Assembly: GCF_000022145.1 (NCBI RefSeq)
Contig: NC_011891.1
Coordinates: forward strand, 3,764,501 to 3,828,500
Length of the DNA: 64,000 nt
Reading direction: 5' to 3'
Origin: Anaeromyxobacter dehalogenans 2CP-1
GTDB taxonomy: Bacteria; Myxococcota; Myxococcia; Myxococcales; Anaeromyxobacteraceae
The notes under the pieces are model-generated. The model was given only the letters and a program-made list of their open reading frames with translations, made no database searches and was not told where the DNA came from. Shown in pieces: positions 46,532-55,042 of this stretch (its first letter is position 1; every line of letters starts with the position of its first letter). Made by a program: the position numbers and the translations under genes.

Positions 46532-46771
46532 GTGCCCTCCTGGTGGCGCTGCTCCGAGTGCAGGTGCCCGTGGACCAAGGCCGACCGCCGGCGCCGGCGC
46601 ACCGGCCTCCCGCCGCTCACGGTGGTCGCGAAGACTTGCTCGCCCCGGTGTGCCACGGTCCGCAACCGCAGGATCGTCCCGCAGAACGGCGGTGCCTGGC
46701 GCTGCTCGGAGTGCGGCGTCGGGTGGGGCGAGGCGCTCGAGCGCCCGCCGCGCGCGGCCTGCGCGAACTGA
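46532..46771 (+). CDS. Small CxxC zinc-binding protein with a doubled motif
   Basis: A 79-residue GTG-start protein. WRCSECRCPWTKADRRRRRT leads to KTCSPRC, and a second WRCSECGVGWGEALERPPRA begins a repeat of the same unit. The matching second TCSPEC lies just beyond the stop in another frame (to about 46856), so the second half looks frameshifted. Zinc binding through Cys pairs is likely; the role is unknown. Confidence 0.5.
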   Translation: MPSWWRCSECRCPWTKADRRRRRTGLPPLTVVAKTCSPRCATVRNRRIVPQNGGAWRCSECGVGWGEALERPPRAACAN

Positions 46772-46893
46772 TGCGCGGCCGGGCCCGGACCTGCTCGCCG
46801 GAGTGCGGGGCCGCCCGGGCGCGCCGGCGCCACCTCGTCGAGCGGCGCGCGTGTAGGGGAAACCACCTGCCACCAAAGTGTCGAGTTTAGAAT

Positions 46894-46899
46894 TTTATA
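46894..46899 (+). promoter_or_regulatory. TATAAA box in an AT-rich patch
   Basis: The stretch at 46879-46902, with AGAATTTTATAAAC, is strikingly AT-rich for this DNA. It lies about 50 bp before the XRE-ImmA/IrrE gene and is probably its -10 box. Confidence 0.5.
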
Positions 46900-46947
46900 A
46901 ACACCCCACTTGCGGGCGGGCGCCGTGCCCGCTAGCCTGTGGACTGC

Positions 46948-48099
46948 ATGGCATCCCACCGCACGCCAGGCCAGCTGCTCGCCGAGCTTCTTGAGGAGCG
47001 CTCCTGGACGCAGAACGTCCTGTCAGTAGTCCTCGGCATCAACAAGGCCACCATCAGCCAGATCGTGGCCGGGAAGCGGGACCTCGATGTCGAACTCGCG
47101 CTCCGGCTCGCCGAGATCTTCGATGTGCCGGTCCAGCAGTTCATGGATCTGCAGAAGTCGTATGAACTGTCGCGCGCACTCCTGACCTGGTCCCCCGATC
47201 CCGCATTGGCGCGCCGCGCGGAGTTGTTCGGCTCACTGCCGATCGCCGAGATGATCAAGCGGTCCTGGCTATCGGTCGGCGATCTAAAGGACATGCCCAA
47301 AGTCGAACGGGCAGTCGCTGCGTTCTTCGATGTCGCGGCGATCGAGGACGTGCTCACTCGTCCCCAGCCACACGCCGCGAAAAAGACCGCCGCGGGGACT
47401 CCGGTGACGCCGACGCAGCGTGCGTGGCTCCAGCGTGTGAAGCAGATCGCGCGCGAGATGATCGCCCCGAGATACTCGGCGGCCGGGCTTCGCGCCGCGA
47501 TCGAGAAGCTCTCTGACCTTCGTCTCTCCCCGGACGAGGCTCGTCACGTGCCGCGCATTGTGGCTGAGGCCGGCGTGCGCTTCGTGCTTGTTGAATCGCT
47601 GTCCGGCGCGAAGATCGACGGGGCATGTCTATGGCTGGACGAGAAGGCTCCCGTCGTCGGCATGTCTATGCGCTTCGATCGTTTCGACAACTTCTGGTTC
47701 GTGCTTCGCCACGAGCTCGAGCATGTCCTCCGTGACCACGGCCGAGACCATCCAATGCTCGACACCGAGTTGGAGGCCAGCAACTCCGTGGTCGGGACCG
47801 ACCGGCCCGAAGAGGAACGCCAGGCGGATGCCGCCGCCGCAGCGTTCTGTGTGCCGCAGAAGGATCTCGAGTCCTTCATCGCGCGGAAGAGCCCGTTCTT
47901 CGCGGACCGCGACATCGTCGGCTTCGCCGCGAAGCGCCGGATCCACCCGAGTCTCGTCGCTGGTCAGATCCGCCACCGAATGAAGCGGTGGGATTTGTTC
48001 ACGAAGCACAACGCGAAGGTGCGGTTTGCAGTTGCACCGGGTGCGATGGTCGATGGCTGGGGGAACGTCGCCCCAGTAGAGCAGGCAAGGAGCGTGTAG
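46948..48099 (+). CDS. XRE-ImmA/IrrE family metallopeptidase regulator
   Basis: A 383-residue fusion. Residues 5-70 form an XRE helix-turn-helix (LLEERSWTQNVLSVVLGINK, ATISQIVAGKRDLDVELALR) as in HigA-type antitoxins. Residues 200-330 are an ImmA/IrrE (DUF955) domain with the zinc motif HELEH in NFWFVLRHELEHVLRDHG and a later EEERQADAAAAAFCVP. ImmA-type proteins cleave a repressor in response to damage or infection. The ATG at 46948 was chosen over a GTG at 46939. Base composition is less GC-rich than the chromosome. It is followed 2 bp later by its partner gene. Confidence 0.9.
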   Translation: MASHRTPGQLLAELLEERSWTQNVLSVVLGINKATISQIVAGKRDLDVELALRLAEIFDVPVQQFMDLQKSYELSRALLTWSPDPALARRAELFGSLPIAEMIKRSWLSVGDLKDMPKVERAVAAFFDVAAIEDVLTRPQPHAAKKTAAGTPVTPTQRAWLQRVKQIAREMIAPRYSAAGLRAAIEKLSDLRLSPDEARHVPRIVAEAGVRFVLVESLSGAKIDGACLWLDEKAPVVGMSMRFDRFDNFWFVLRHELEHVLRDHGRDHPMLDTELEASNSVVGTDRPEEERQADAAAAAFCVPQKDLESFIARKSPFFADRDIVGFAAKRRIHPSLVAGQIRHRMKRWDLFTKHNAKVRFAVAPGAMVDGWGNVAPVEQARSV

Positions 48100-48101
48100 C
48101 G

Positions 48102-48590
48102 ATGAAGAAGGCGATCCTCCACCAGCGGCTCCGCCGGCAATATCAGGAGGAGACGGGTAACGCCGGTCCAGTGACGACGAACGAGGTCGCGCGCTGGGCG
48201 GTCGGGCGGAACTTTCTCCCCCTTCCAAAACCTGTAGACCCGATGACCAGGCTGGCGGACGAACTCGCCCGCTCGTGGCGGCAGGAAACGCGGCACGACA
48301 AGAACACCGGTCGCCCATACAGAGCGAACCACGCGGTCACGGAGACGGTATCGGGAACGACGCGGACGCTCTGGGGCGACATCGACCATGCGCCCCGGTC
48401 GTTCGTGCACAAGTCCTTCGTGCAGCGCCGCGAGCAGATCGTAGGGGACTGCGTCCAGCTCACCTTCGACTGCGACCACTTCAACAGTGAGCATCCAGAC
48501 GAGGAGCCAATCTCCATTCCGCTGGACTTCACTGAAGACGTGGACGAGCGGAAGTACGGCGAGGCAACCCCGGACGCGGAGGCGGCATAG
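48102..48590 (+). CDS. Partner of the XRE-ImmA/IrrE gene, function unknown
   Basis: A 162-residue soluble protein: KKAILHQRLRRQYQEETGNA, WAVGRNFLPLPKPVDPM, ELARSWRQETRHDKNTGRPY, TLWGDIDHAPRSFVHKSFVQ and LTFDCDHFNSEHPDEEPISI. Asp/His-rich patches are present but no known active site. The 2-bp spacing and AAGGAG ribosome site couple it to the ImmA/IrrE gene, as in toxin-antitoxin or two-gene defence modules. No domain is recognised. Confidence 0.75.
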   Translation: MKKAILHQRLRRQYQEETGNAGPVTTNEVARWAVGRNFLPLPKPVDPMTRLADELARSWRQETRHDKNTGRPYRANHAVTETVSGTTRTLWGDIDHAPRSFVHKSFVQRREQIVGDCVQLTFDCDHFNSEHPDEEPISIPLDFTEDVDERKYGEATPDAEAA

Positions 48591-48706
48591 AGGGCAGAGC
48601 GTCCATCGGGCCCTGTTACAGTAGGTGTGTACGGCATCGTCTACGTCGGCCGCGGGGAGCGCACGGGCCGGCGGATGATGCGAGGAGCGCGTATGGCTTG
48701 ATGCGG

Positions 48707-48743
48707 CGCGACCCGCAGCCCCTTGCACGGGCGGCGGGTCGCG
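48707..48743 (+). terminator. Hairpin after the ImmA/IrrE module
   Basis: CGCGACCCGC (48707-48716) pairs perfectly with 48734-48743 across a 17-bp loop. It lies 117 bp past the partner gene, and no T-run follows. Confidence 0.45.
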
Positions 48744-48862
48744 GGGTGATGCTGCCCGACCTAGGTCGAGACGGAACAGGACACGCGGACGGTGTCACCA
48801 CTGGACGCGCTCGTCAAGCTCTCCGCTGCGGGCGGTAACTGGAAACGAAAGGAGGCCCTCAT

Positions 48863-49024
48863 ATGAGCGGCTCTTCTATGTTCCCGCCTGTGCCGCCGGG
48901 ATGCACGGTCATCTTCCGGCGCTGGCGCAAGGACCCGCGGACGGGAGCGTGGCTCGACGCTCGCCGGTACGGGCACCGCGCGTGGCCGATGGTCGTCCGC
49001 AACGACGACGACAAGCGGCAGTAA
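48863..49024 (+). CDS. 53-residue basic protein with strong ribosome site
   Basis: The ORF begins MSGSSMFPPVPPGCTVIFRR and continues WRKDPRTGAWLDARRYGHRA. AAAGGAGG lies 7 bp before the ATG, the best Shine-Dalgarno in the element, and a strong hairpin follows 18 bp after the stop. It is probably a real single-gene unit. No family is recognised. Confidence 0.7.
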   Translation: MSGSSMFPPVPPGCTVIFRRWRKDPRTGAWLDARRYGHRAWPMVVRNDDDKRQ

Positions 49025-49042
49025 CTCGTAGCCTGCAGTGCA

Positions 49043-49072
49043 GCGGCCCCGGTGCTCCGTCGCCGGGGCCGC
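49043..49072 (+). terminator. Terminator of the 53-residue gene
   Basis: GCGGCCCCGG pairs with CCGGGGCCGC (10-bp perfect stem, 10-bp loop), followed by TCTCGTT. Confidence 0.7.
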
Positions 49073-49195
49073 TCTCGTTGAACGACTGCGCTGAGCGGCT
49101 CGCTCCCGCGCTCCGTTCGGCGGGCAATGCCACCGCGCGCGGGGCTGGAGAGGCTGGGGGAATGGCCGCTCGACAGGTCCCCGCGCGAGGCAACT

Positions 49196-50215
49196 CTAGG
49201 AGGCCAGCATCGGCGGCATCGGAAGCGCGAATGATCCGGCGCCACCGGCCTTCACCGCTTGGAACTGCACGATCTGCTGGCTCTTGATGAACGCCTTGCC
49301 CCAGTTGTTCTCGATGATCTTCTGGACCGCCACCCCTGTGCCACTGAAGGTGTGCGTCGCGGCGTGATACACGGAGAGCACTAGGTCCTGCAGCTGCTGG
49401 TCCGACTCGAGGTCATCGACTACTAGACCGAGGGTCTTCAGCTCCTCACGTGGGATGAAGCGCGAGTGAGACTTGAAGTGGTCGTGGTTGTTGAGCGTCT
49501 TCGCGATCGCCTCAGCCTTGGCCACAGCGTCCGGATGACCGCTGAGCATGTACTTGGCCAACCACGAGCCGACGAGCGACTCTGCGAGATCCGTGTGGTA
49601 CCGGCACTGCATGAGCAGCGACGGCCCGAGCGAACGCAGGATGGGCAGCCAGGTCGCGATCTTCGCGGGGTTCTTCGCGCATTCATCTTGCGCGAACTTG
49701 AACTGCTCCATGATTGCGTGGGCTGGTGCCACGCGCGTGTAAACGTCCCCGCCGGACAGGATGAACTGCGGGTCGATGGGCCCCAGGAACGAATGCTTGC
49801 CCATCAGGAGACGATCGCCGGAGCAAGCCAGCATGGTGGCAGCTGACATCGCCGCATGCGGGACGATCACCCGGACGTCGGAGAACTTCGACCGCATGTA
49901 GTTGACGATCGCCTCGGCTGCCTCAGCCGAGCCGCCCGGCGAATGAAGGATAAGGTCGACGCCCTTCGCCGCCGCCAGCCCGTGGAACACCTCCATTAGC
50001 CCTTGAAGATCCTCCATCGTGACGGAGGTCAACTGAGGGTCGGAGCCTGGCTGCGTCCATGCGGTTGCGTACAGGACCACATTCCGCCCCGTCGTCTTTG
50101 CCACCTCTTTGAGGTAGCGACGGCGAACGATGTCGAACTCAGTTCCCGGGGTGGGTGCAGGCTTCTTGGCGCGCTCTGCCTTGATCTCGTTGAGGATTCC
50201 TCCCCACGTGGGCAT
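49196..50215 (-). CDS. SDH-type serine protease of the ClpP/crotonase fold
   Basis: A 339-residue protein of the serine dehydrogenase proteinase (SDH_sah, ClpP-fold) family. The oxyanion region is LILHSPGGSAEAAEAIVNYM, and the likely nucleophile Ser lies in VPHAAMSAATMLACSGDRLL, followed by KHSFLGPIDPQF. No membrane segment is seen. Its ATG directly follows the TAG of a small upstream gene, so the two are coupled. Related proteins occur on phages and mobile islands, but their targets are unknown. It could be a defence or regulated proteolysis factor. Confidence 0.87.
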   Translation of the reverse strand: MPTWGGILNEIKAERAKKPAPTPGTEFDIVRRRYLKEVAKTTGRNVVLYATAWTQPGSDPQLTSVTMEDLQGLMEVFHGLAAAKGVDLILHSPGGSAEAAEAIVNYMRSKFSDVRVIVPHAAMSAATMLACSGDRLLMGKHSFLGPIDPQFILSGGDVYTRVAPAHAIMEQFKFAQDECAKNPAKIATWLPILRSLGPSLLMQCRYHTDLAESLVGSWLAKYMLSGHPDAVAKAEAIAKTLNNHDHFKSHSRFIPREELKTLGLVVDDLESDQQLQDLVLSVYHAATHTFSGTGVAVQKIIENNWGKAFIKSQQIVQFQAVKAGGAGSFALPMPPMLAS

Positions 50216-50425
50216 CTAGCGCTCCGATCCGTCGTTCGTCGAGTACATGGGCGCGATGGCTTCCGCGACGAGGTAGCGACCAACTTCCACCACTGCGCGT
50301 TCGTACCCCCCGTAGAGGCTCAACACGTCCATGACGCCCGGACCTGCCTCTCGGGCGGCTGCCTCCTCGATGGCCGCGAACTCGGCCTCTGCCTCTCGCT
50401 GCAGTTCTTCGCGCGACCTGGACAT
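50216..50425 (-). CDS. Small acidic partner of the SDH-type protease
   Basis: A 69-residue acidic, helical protein (SRSREELQREAEAEFAAIEE, VMDVLSLYGGYERAVVEVGR). The stop abuts the protease start (TAGATG reversed to CAT-CTA), so the two form a pair. It may be an adaptor, substrate or inhibitor. No family is known to me. Confidence 0.65.
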   Translation of the reverse strand: MSRSREELQREAEAEFAAIEEAAAREAGPGVMDVLSLYGGYERAVVEVGRYLVAEAIAPMYSTNDGSER

Positions 50426-50780
50426 GGCGTCTCCTAAGGGGTCGGTCGGCTCCAAGCGGACGGGGGACACGGACAGTATGCGCTTCCGAGGGCGAAGTGA
50501 AGAGTGGCGAGCGCGTACATGTGAACCATGCTCGGGTGACCTGTCGCGTCATCTCATTTAACGGATGCGGCGGGATGGCGTCGCGACCTGAGATGGTGCG
50601 CTCGACTGGGCGTGGTTCTGCAAACCGTCACGCTCCCCTCGAAGCGCGTCACCGCCTCGCGAACGGTATGGTCACAACGGCGGTTGCTTCGCGGACAACC
50701 TATCCCGCAACAGACGGCGACGCCGACGCTGTATCGTTCGAGCGCGCGCAAGAGGAACCGCGCCGCGCGGAGCCCTTCCG
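50426..50780. other. 355-bp divergent gap
   Basis: No supported gene. It separates the leftward protease pair from two rightward genes and so should hold both promoters. No clear -10/-35 pair stands out. Confidence 0.4.
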
Positions 50781-51059
50781 ATGACCGAGGAAGACGCAGC
50801 ACGGACTGCGACGGGACGAGCCCTCGATGAACTCGCCGCCGCGGCCAGGCAGGTAGCAGCGGCGTTCAGCACGCAGCTCCCCAGGGAGATCCGCGCCAGC
50901 GACGCGATCGCAGCCTACGCCGCCGCCCGTGCCTTGGCGGACGCCCTAGCCGTAACCTTCGGTCCCAACGTCCGTGCGCTCGCCGATCGCGTCGCGGTGA
51001 AAGTGAAGGCCGAGGTGCTCACGAACGCGGGCCTCTCGTCCGACGGGTCGACGCACTAG
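50781..51059 (+). CDS. Helical protein, function unknown
   Basis: A 92-residue Ala-rich protein (GRALDELAAAARQVAAAFST, SDAIAAYAAARALADALAVT). It probably forms helices. The stop is 6 bp before the next gene, with which it likely forms an operon. Confidence 0.55.
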   Translation: MTEEDAARTATGRALDELAAAARQVAAAFSTQLPREIRASDAIAAYAAARALADALAVTFGPNVRALADRVAVKVKAEVLTNAGLSSDGSTH

Positions 51060-51065
51060 GAACTC

Positions 51066-51437
51066 GTGGCCGAGCCGACCGCGACCCTCCAGGTCCTCCT
51101 CGCCGCGATCGAGCGGCTCGAGCGCAAGGTCGACGCGCTCACTGCGCGCCTCGCGGAGCCCCCGCCGGCGGAGGCCGTGGGCAAGCGGGAGGCGGCGCGG
51201 CTCCTGGGGGTCGACCGCTCGACGACGCTCGAGCAGCTGCTCCGCAACGGGCGGCTGCGGGCCACCAGGTACGGGGGCCGGGTTCGGATCGCCCGGTCCG
51301 AGATCCAGCGGTTCCTCGAGGAGCCGGAGGCGCCGCGCCGGCACCGCGCGGCCGCCGCGCCGCGCCGGGCAACGACGCGCCGCCAGGTCATGGACGAAGC
51401 GGCGCGACTGCGTGCGTTGAAGATCGGCGACCTGTAG
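51066..51437 (+). CDS. Excisionase-type HTH DNA-binding protein
   Basis: A 123-residue GTG-start protein. An N-terminal coiled coil (LQVLLAAIERLERKVDALTA) precedes an HTH_17/excisionase motif (VGKREAARLLGVDRSTTLEQ, LLRNGRLRATRYGGRVRIAR) and a basic tail. It is convergent with the tail-protein gene. It may regulate the element or bind its DNA; it differs from the AlpA-like gene next to int. Confidence 0.78.
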   Translation: MAEPTATLQVLLAAIERLERKVDALTARLAEPPPAEAVGKREAARLLGVDRSTTLEQLLRNGRLRATRYGGRVRIARSEIQRFLEEPEAPRRHRAAAAPRRATTRRQVMDEAARLRALKIGDL

Positions 51438-51477
51438 CGAGGAGCACGCGGGCGAGCTCCTCGGCCCGGGCTACCGC

Positions 51478-53955
51478 TCAGCTGCCACCGACGTCGGCCT
51501 CCCTGGTGACGGCGAGCACCGTGCACGGCAGCGGCTCGCGCTGGCGCACCGCGGCGCGGCCCTTCTTGTTCCAGCTCGAGAACGCGACGACCTCGGCGAG
51601 GCCGGAGAACAGCTCGGGCACGCTGAACCCGTCGCCCGGCTGCTCCCACTCGGCCCATTCGCTCTCGGGCGCGCCGGCCGCCTCCGCCACCTCGAGCCCG
51701 CGGCTCGCCTCGAGCTCGAAGGCGACGCGGGTCACGGTCTTGACCTGGTTGCGGACGTTCGCGTTCGGCAGCGCCAGGTCGAGCAGCTCGAACTCGGAGA
51801 CGTAGGGGAGGCCGACGTGCACGACCTGGTAGCCCTCGCCGTCGCCGGGCGGGAGCACGACCTGCCCGCCGGCGACCCGGAGCGGCGCGCCGGCCGCGTC
51901 CTCCCGGAGCACCCGGCCGTCCGCGAGCGCGACGACCTGGAGGCCTTCGAGGTGTCCCAGGCCGCCCACCACCGGCCCGGGGTCGGCCGCCGGGACGGCG
52001 CGCGCCGTGACCGCGGAGTCGAGGAAGATCCCCTCCTCCGCCATCACGCGCGCGGTCGTGTAGGGCTTCCCCTCGGCGTCGATCGCCTCCACCGGCTCGG
52101 TCGGGAGGACACGCGACGCCATGCGCTCGACGTAGCGGTGCCAGGTCCCGTCCCCGATCTGCCGCTTCACGATCAGGTAGACCGCGTCCTCGGTGCCCTC
52201 GGGGATGGCGCAGACGTCCTCGACGATGCCCTGCGTGTCGTGCCACGCCCAGGCCCAGACCTCTTGATCCCGGACGTAGGTGAGCGAGAGGAGCTTCCCG
52301 TCGGAGCGCACCAGCCAGGCGACGCTCCACGGGTCCTCCTGGAACGTCCACGCCTTGATCGAGTAGCCGGTGAACAGGTGCTTCGCGAGGAGCGACAGGT
52401 CGGAGCCCACGAACCCCTGGCGGCCGTCGTCGTACACCAGGTCGCGCACGCCCGAGCCCTTGGTGCGGACGTACAGCACAGCGTCGCCGACGGCGCTCGG
52501 CACGACGAGCGGGTCCAGGTAGCTCGAGCCGGCGGAGCTCTGCGGGACCGCGGTTGCCTTCCCCGGCCCGAGGACCTCGCCGCTCGGCGGCCGGATGGCC
52601 CAGACGCCGCTCTGCGTGCCGATGAGGAGCGCCGCGGCGCCCACCGCCCACCGGACCTCCTCGCGGAGCCGCCCGGCGAGCTCGAGCTCGAAGGCGTCGT
52701 CCACGAGCGCGGGCGTGTGCCTGTCGAAGTTGTAGTAGTCACCGGTCCGCGAGAGGAAGGCGTGCGCCGGGCGCTGCGCCGTGCCGAGCAGCGAGCGCCG
52801 CTCGGCGTGGAACGTCACGACGGACGGTTGCTCGAGGCGCACCACCTCGCCTGCGGGCCCGAACACCGTGAACGGGTTTCGACCCTGGGGCGGGGAGTAA
52901 CTGAGATCCGGCGTGTCGCCGGTGTCGCGGAACTCGGCGACCTCGAATTCCCCGACGTAGCCGAAGACGGTTCCACGGCCCCGGTACACGCGTCGCCCGA
53001 CGAGACGGGAGCCGTCGACTCCGGTCCACGCCCCGGAGGCCCAGAGCTTGATGGTGCGGTCCGGGAAGAGCACCACATCGGTCGGAGCGTTCGACTCGTA
53101 GACGGCGAACGGATCCGGGACGGCCCCGACGGGCGTCCAGTAGGGGTAAGTCGCCGCCGGCGGGTCACCCACCATCACGGCCTCTGGGACGTGCCCGCGG
53201 TTGTCCGCGATCACCGACTGCCAGAACTGCCCGGCGTACGAGACGCACGCGCCGAGGGGGTACGTGAAGCCGGTGTGCCAGGTGGCGCCCGCGCCGACTG
53301 CGATCTTCCGCACCCGAAGCGGGCTCGTCTCCCACTGCAGGCCGCTCTCGTCTTCCCAGATCTCCGTGACCTGCCACGCCCACTGGCGAGCCGGGTGCGT
53401 CGCGTCCGCGACGTTCTCGAGCGCTTCGACGCCGAGGTACACGACGCCGTTCGGCGCCGGGACGTCGAACGAGAGGGGGACGAGCTCCCACGAGTCGTGC
53501 GCCAGGCGGCGCAGCTCGCGCGGATCGTAGCCCTTGCACGTCAGGGTCACGACGTCGCCCTGCTGCGCGTACTTGAGGCGCGGGAGGTCCGCGGCCAGGT
53601 ACGGAGTGGCTAGCTCGTACGGCTGCGCCGAGTTGAGCGGGTCGGCGATCGTCGCGCCGCCCACGTGGAAGCGGACGTACCCCTGGCCGAACTCGAGCTC
53701 GTACGCCTGGCCGAGGTCCTCCGAGAAGATGAACGGGATCAACCGCGCGCCGCGGTCCACGCCGGCGGCGGAGTCCTTGGCCTCCCGCACGAACGGGGTC
53801 CCGGGCCGGTTGAGCGCGGCGCCCTCCGGGGACAGGAAGAAGTTGCGCGCGCGCCGGAGGCCGACCTGGTACTTCGCGAGGTCGTGGCGCCCGTGGAGCC
53901 GCGGGCCGAGCTCGCCGGCGGCGAAGGAGCCCTGGCGGAAAGGTTGGAGGCCCAT
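51478..53955 (-). CDS. Phage tail/head-tail connector protein of podovirus type
   Basis: An 825-residue protein whose N-terminus (PFRQGSFAAGELGPRLHGRH, DLAKYQVGLRRARNFFL, EGAALNRPGTPFVREAKD) matches a well-spread phage family annotated as stabilisation or tail tubular-like protein. The rest is beta-rich, with repeated Trp/Tyr and Gly loops, as in beta-propeller-like tail parts (VVFPDRTIKLWASGAWTGVD, HAFLSRTGDYYNFDRHTPAL). It is the last gene of the leftward structural operon, 25 bp after the scaffold-like gene. It is full length and intact, which is odd for an element that lacks capsid and portal genes. Confidence 0.82.
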   Translation of the reverse strand: MGLQPFRQGSFAAGELGPRLHGRHDLAKYQVGLRRARNFFLSPEGAALNRPGTPFVREAKDSAAGVDRGARLIPFIFSEDLGQAYELEFGQGYVRFHVGGATIADPLNSAQPYELATPYLAADLPRLKYAQQGDVVTLTCKGYDPRELRRLAHDSWELVPLSFDVPAPNGVVYLGVEALENVADATHPARQWAWQVTEIWEDESGLQWETSPLRVRKIAVGAGATWHTGFTYPLGACVSYAGQFWQSVIADNRGHVPEAVMVGDPPAATYPYWTPVGAVPDPFAVYESNAPTDVVLFPDRTIKLWASGAWTGVDGSRLVGRRVYRGRGTVFGYVGEFEVAEFRDTGDTPDLSYSPPQGRNPFTVFGPAGEVVRLEQPSVVTFHAERRSLLGTAQRPAHAFLSRTGDYYNFDRHTPALVDDAFELELAGRLREEVRWAVGAAALLIGTQSGVWAIRPPSGEVLGPGKATAVPQSSAGSSYLDPLVVPSAVGDAVLYVRTKGSGVRDLVYDDGRQGFVGSDLSLLAKHLFTGYSIKAWTFQEDPWSVAWLVRSDGKLLSLTYVRDQEVWAWAWHDTQGIVEDVCAIPEGTEDAVYLIVKRQIGDGTWHRYVERMASRVLPTEPVEAIDAEGKPYTTARVMAEEGIFLDSAVTARAVPAADPGPVVGGLGHLEGLQVVALADGRVLREDAAGAPLRVAGGQVVLPPGDGEGYQVVHVGLPYVSEFELLDLALPNANVRNQVKTVTRVAFELEASRGLEVAEAAGAPESEWAEWEQPGDGFSVPELFSGLAEVVAFSSWNKKGRAAVRQREPLPCTVLAVTREADVGGS

Positions 53956-53980
53956 CAGGTCGTCTCCCCTCGGTGAACGC

Positions 53981-54751
53981 TCATCGGCGAGAACCTCGCG
54001 CGTCCCGGAGCGCCGTGCCCACGCGAACCAGTAGCCGGACGAGCTCGGGATGGTTGCCGTATCCGTGGGCGTCGAGGGCCTCCTCCAGCTCCCTCGTGCC
54101 GAACTCGGAGACGACGTCGCGGGCGATGCCGATCGACGAGTCGAACCGGTCGCCGCCGATCTCCTGGTCGTCGCGCGCCGCCTTCTCCCACGAGGTGACC
54201 TGGGCATCCCAGGTCTCGCGCCACGCCTCGAGGGACCGCTCGTGCATCTCGAGGAACCTGCTCGCCCCTTCCCCGTCGAGACCGAGCTCGTCCGCCACCT
54301 TTTTGAACTCGCCGAGGATCGGGTCAGCCGGATCCATCCCTGCAGGCGCCTCGAGATCGAGTGGCGACTCCGGAGCGGCCGCGGGTTCGGTCGGCTGGCG
54401 CTCGCGGCGTTCCTCGCCGTCGCCCTCCCCCTCCACCTCCGACCCGCCCACCCCCTCCGGATCGCCGTCCAGCTCCGCCTGCATCTTCGGGTAGAGGACG
54501 CGCCCGGGCGCGCCCGGCTCGCCGTCCGCACCCCGGCGTCCGTCCTGGTCGCTGGCGACCTCCGGCCTGCCGCGCGGCGCACCGGCCGCCGATGGCATCG
54601 TGCGCGCGTACATCTGCTCCATCCGCGCGCGCGGACTGCTCTGCTTCTCGGGTTCGAGGCGAACCTGCGTCGGGGCCGGGTCCTGCGCCTTCGCCCCCTC
54701 CTGCTCCATCGACTTGTAGAGCTTCCCCCCGATGTCGTCTGCCACGCCCAT
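53981..54751 (-). CDS. Capsid scaffold/assembly-like protein
   Basis: A 256-residue acidic protein. Residues 20-130 are disordered and Pro/Glu-rich. The C-terminal half is helical, with ILGEFKKVADELGLDGEGAS, AWRETWDAQVTSWEKAARDD and the phage scaffold-like end ALDAHGYGNHPELVRLLVRV. It carries the motif LYPKMQAEL shared with the next gene upstream. Scaffolds guide capsid assembly, yet no capsid gene follows. It is tightly packed with its neighbours. Confidence 0.7.
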   Translation of the reverse strand: MGVADDIGGKLYKSMEQEGAKAQDPAPTQVRLEPEKQSSPRARMEQMYARTMPSAAGAPRGRPEVASDQDGRRGADGEPGAPGRVLYPKMQAELDGDPEGVGGSEVEGEGDGEERRERQPTEPAAAPESPLDLEAPAGMDPADPILGEFKKVADELGLDGEGASRFLEMHERSLEAWRETWDAQVTSWEKAARDDQEIGGDRFDSSIGIARDVVSEFGTRELEEALDAHGYGNHPELVRLLVRVGTALRDARGSRR

Positions 54752-54754
54752 TGG

Positions 54755-55042
54755 CTACCTCCTCGAGTTGCGACCACCGCGCCGGGCCTGCGCGACAGCG
54801 CTGGTCACGGCGCGTCGGTGCGCGGCGAGCAACGGCTCGGCCTTCTCGCGCGGGAGCCCCAGCTCGACCATCGCCCGGAGGAACCGGTCCTCGGCGGCAC
54901 CGCCCGCATTGGCGCCGGGCGGCTTGGTCGCCCCCGGTCCGCGCTCGGGCGGCGGTCGCTCCCCCGCGCGGACCCGTGCGCCGCCGAGCTCGGCTTCCAT
55001 CTTCGGGTACATCGACTTCGGGAAGCGGTGCCCCGAGTTCAC
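54755..55042 (-). CDS. Small protein sharing a YPKM-AEL motif with the scaffold-like protein
   Basis: A 95-residue GTG-start protein with MYPKMEAEL near its N-terminus, a disordered middle, and a helical C-terminus (AAEDRFLRAMVELGLPREKA). It overlaps the upstream gene and ends 3 bp before the scaffold-like gene. No family is recognised. Confidence 0.65.
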   Translation of the reverse strand: MNSGHRFPKSMYPKMEAELGGARVRAGERPPPERGPGATKPPGANAGGAAEDRFLRAMVELGLPREKAEPLLAAHRRAVTSAVAQARRGGRNSRR

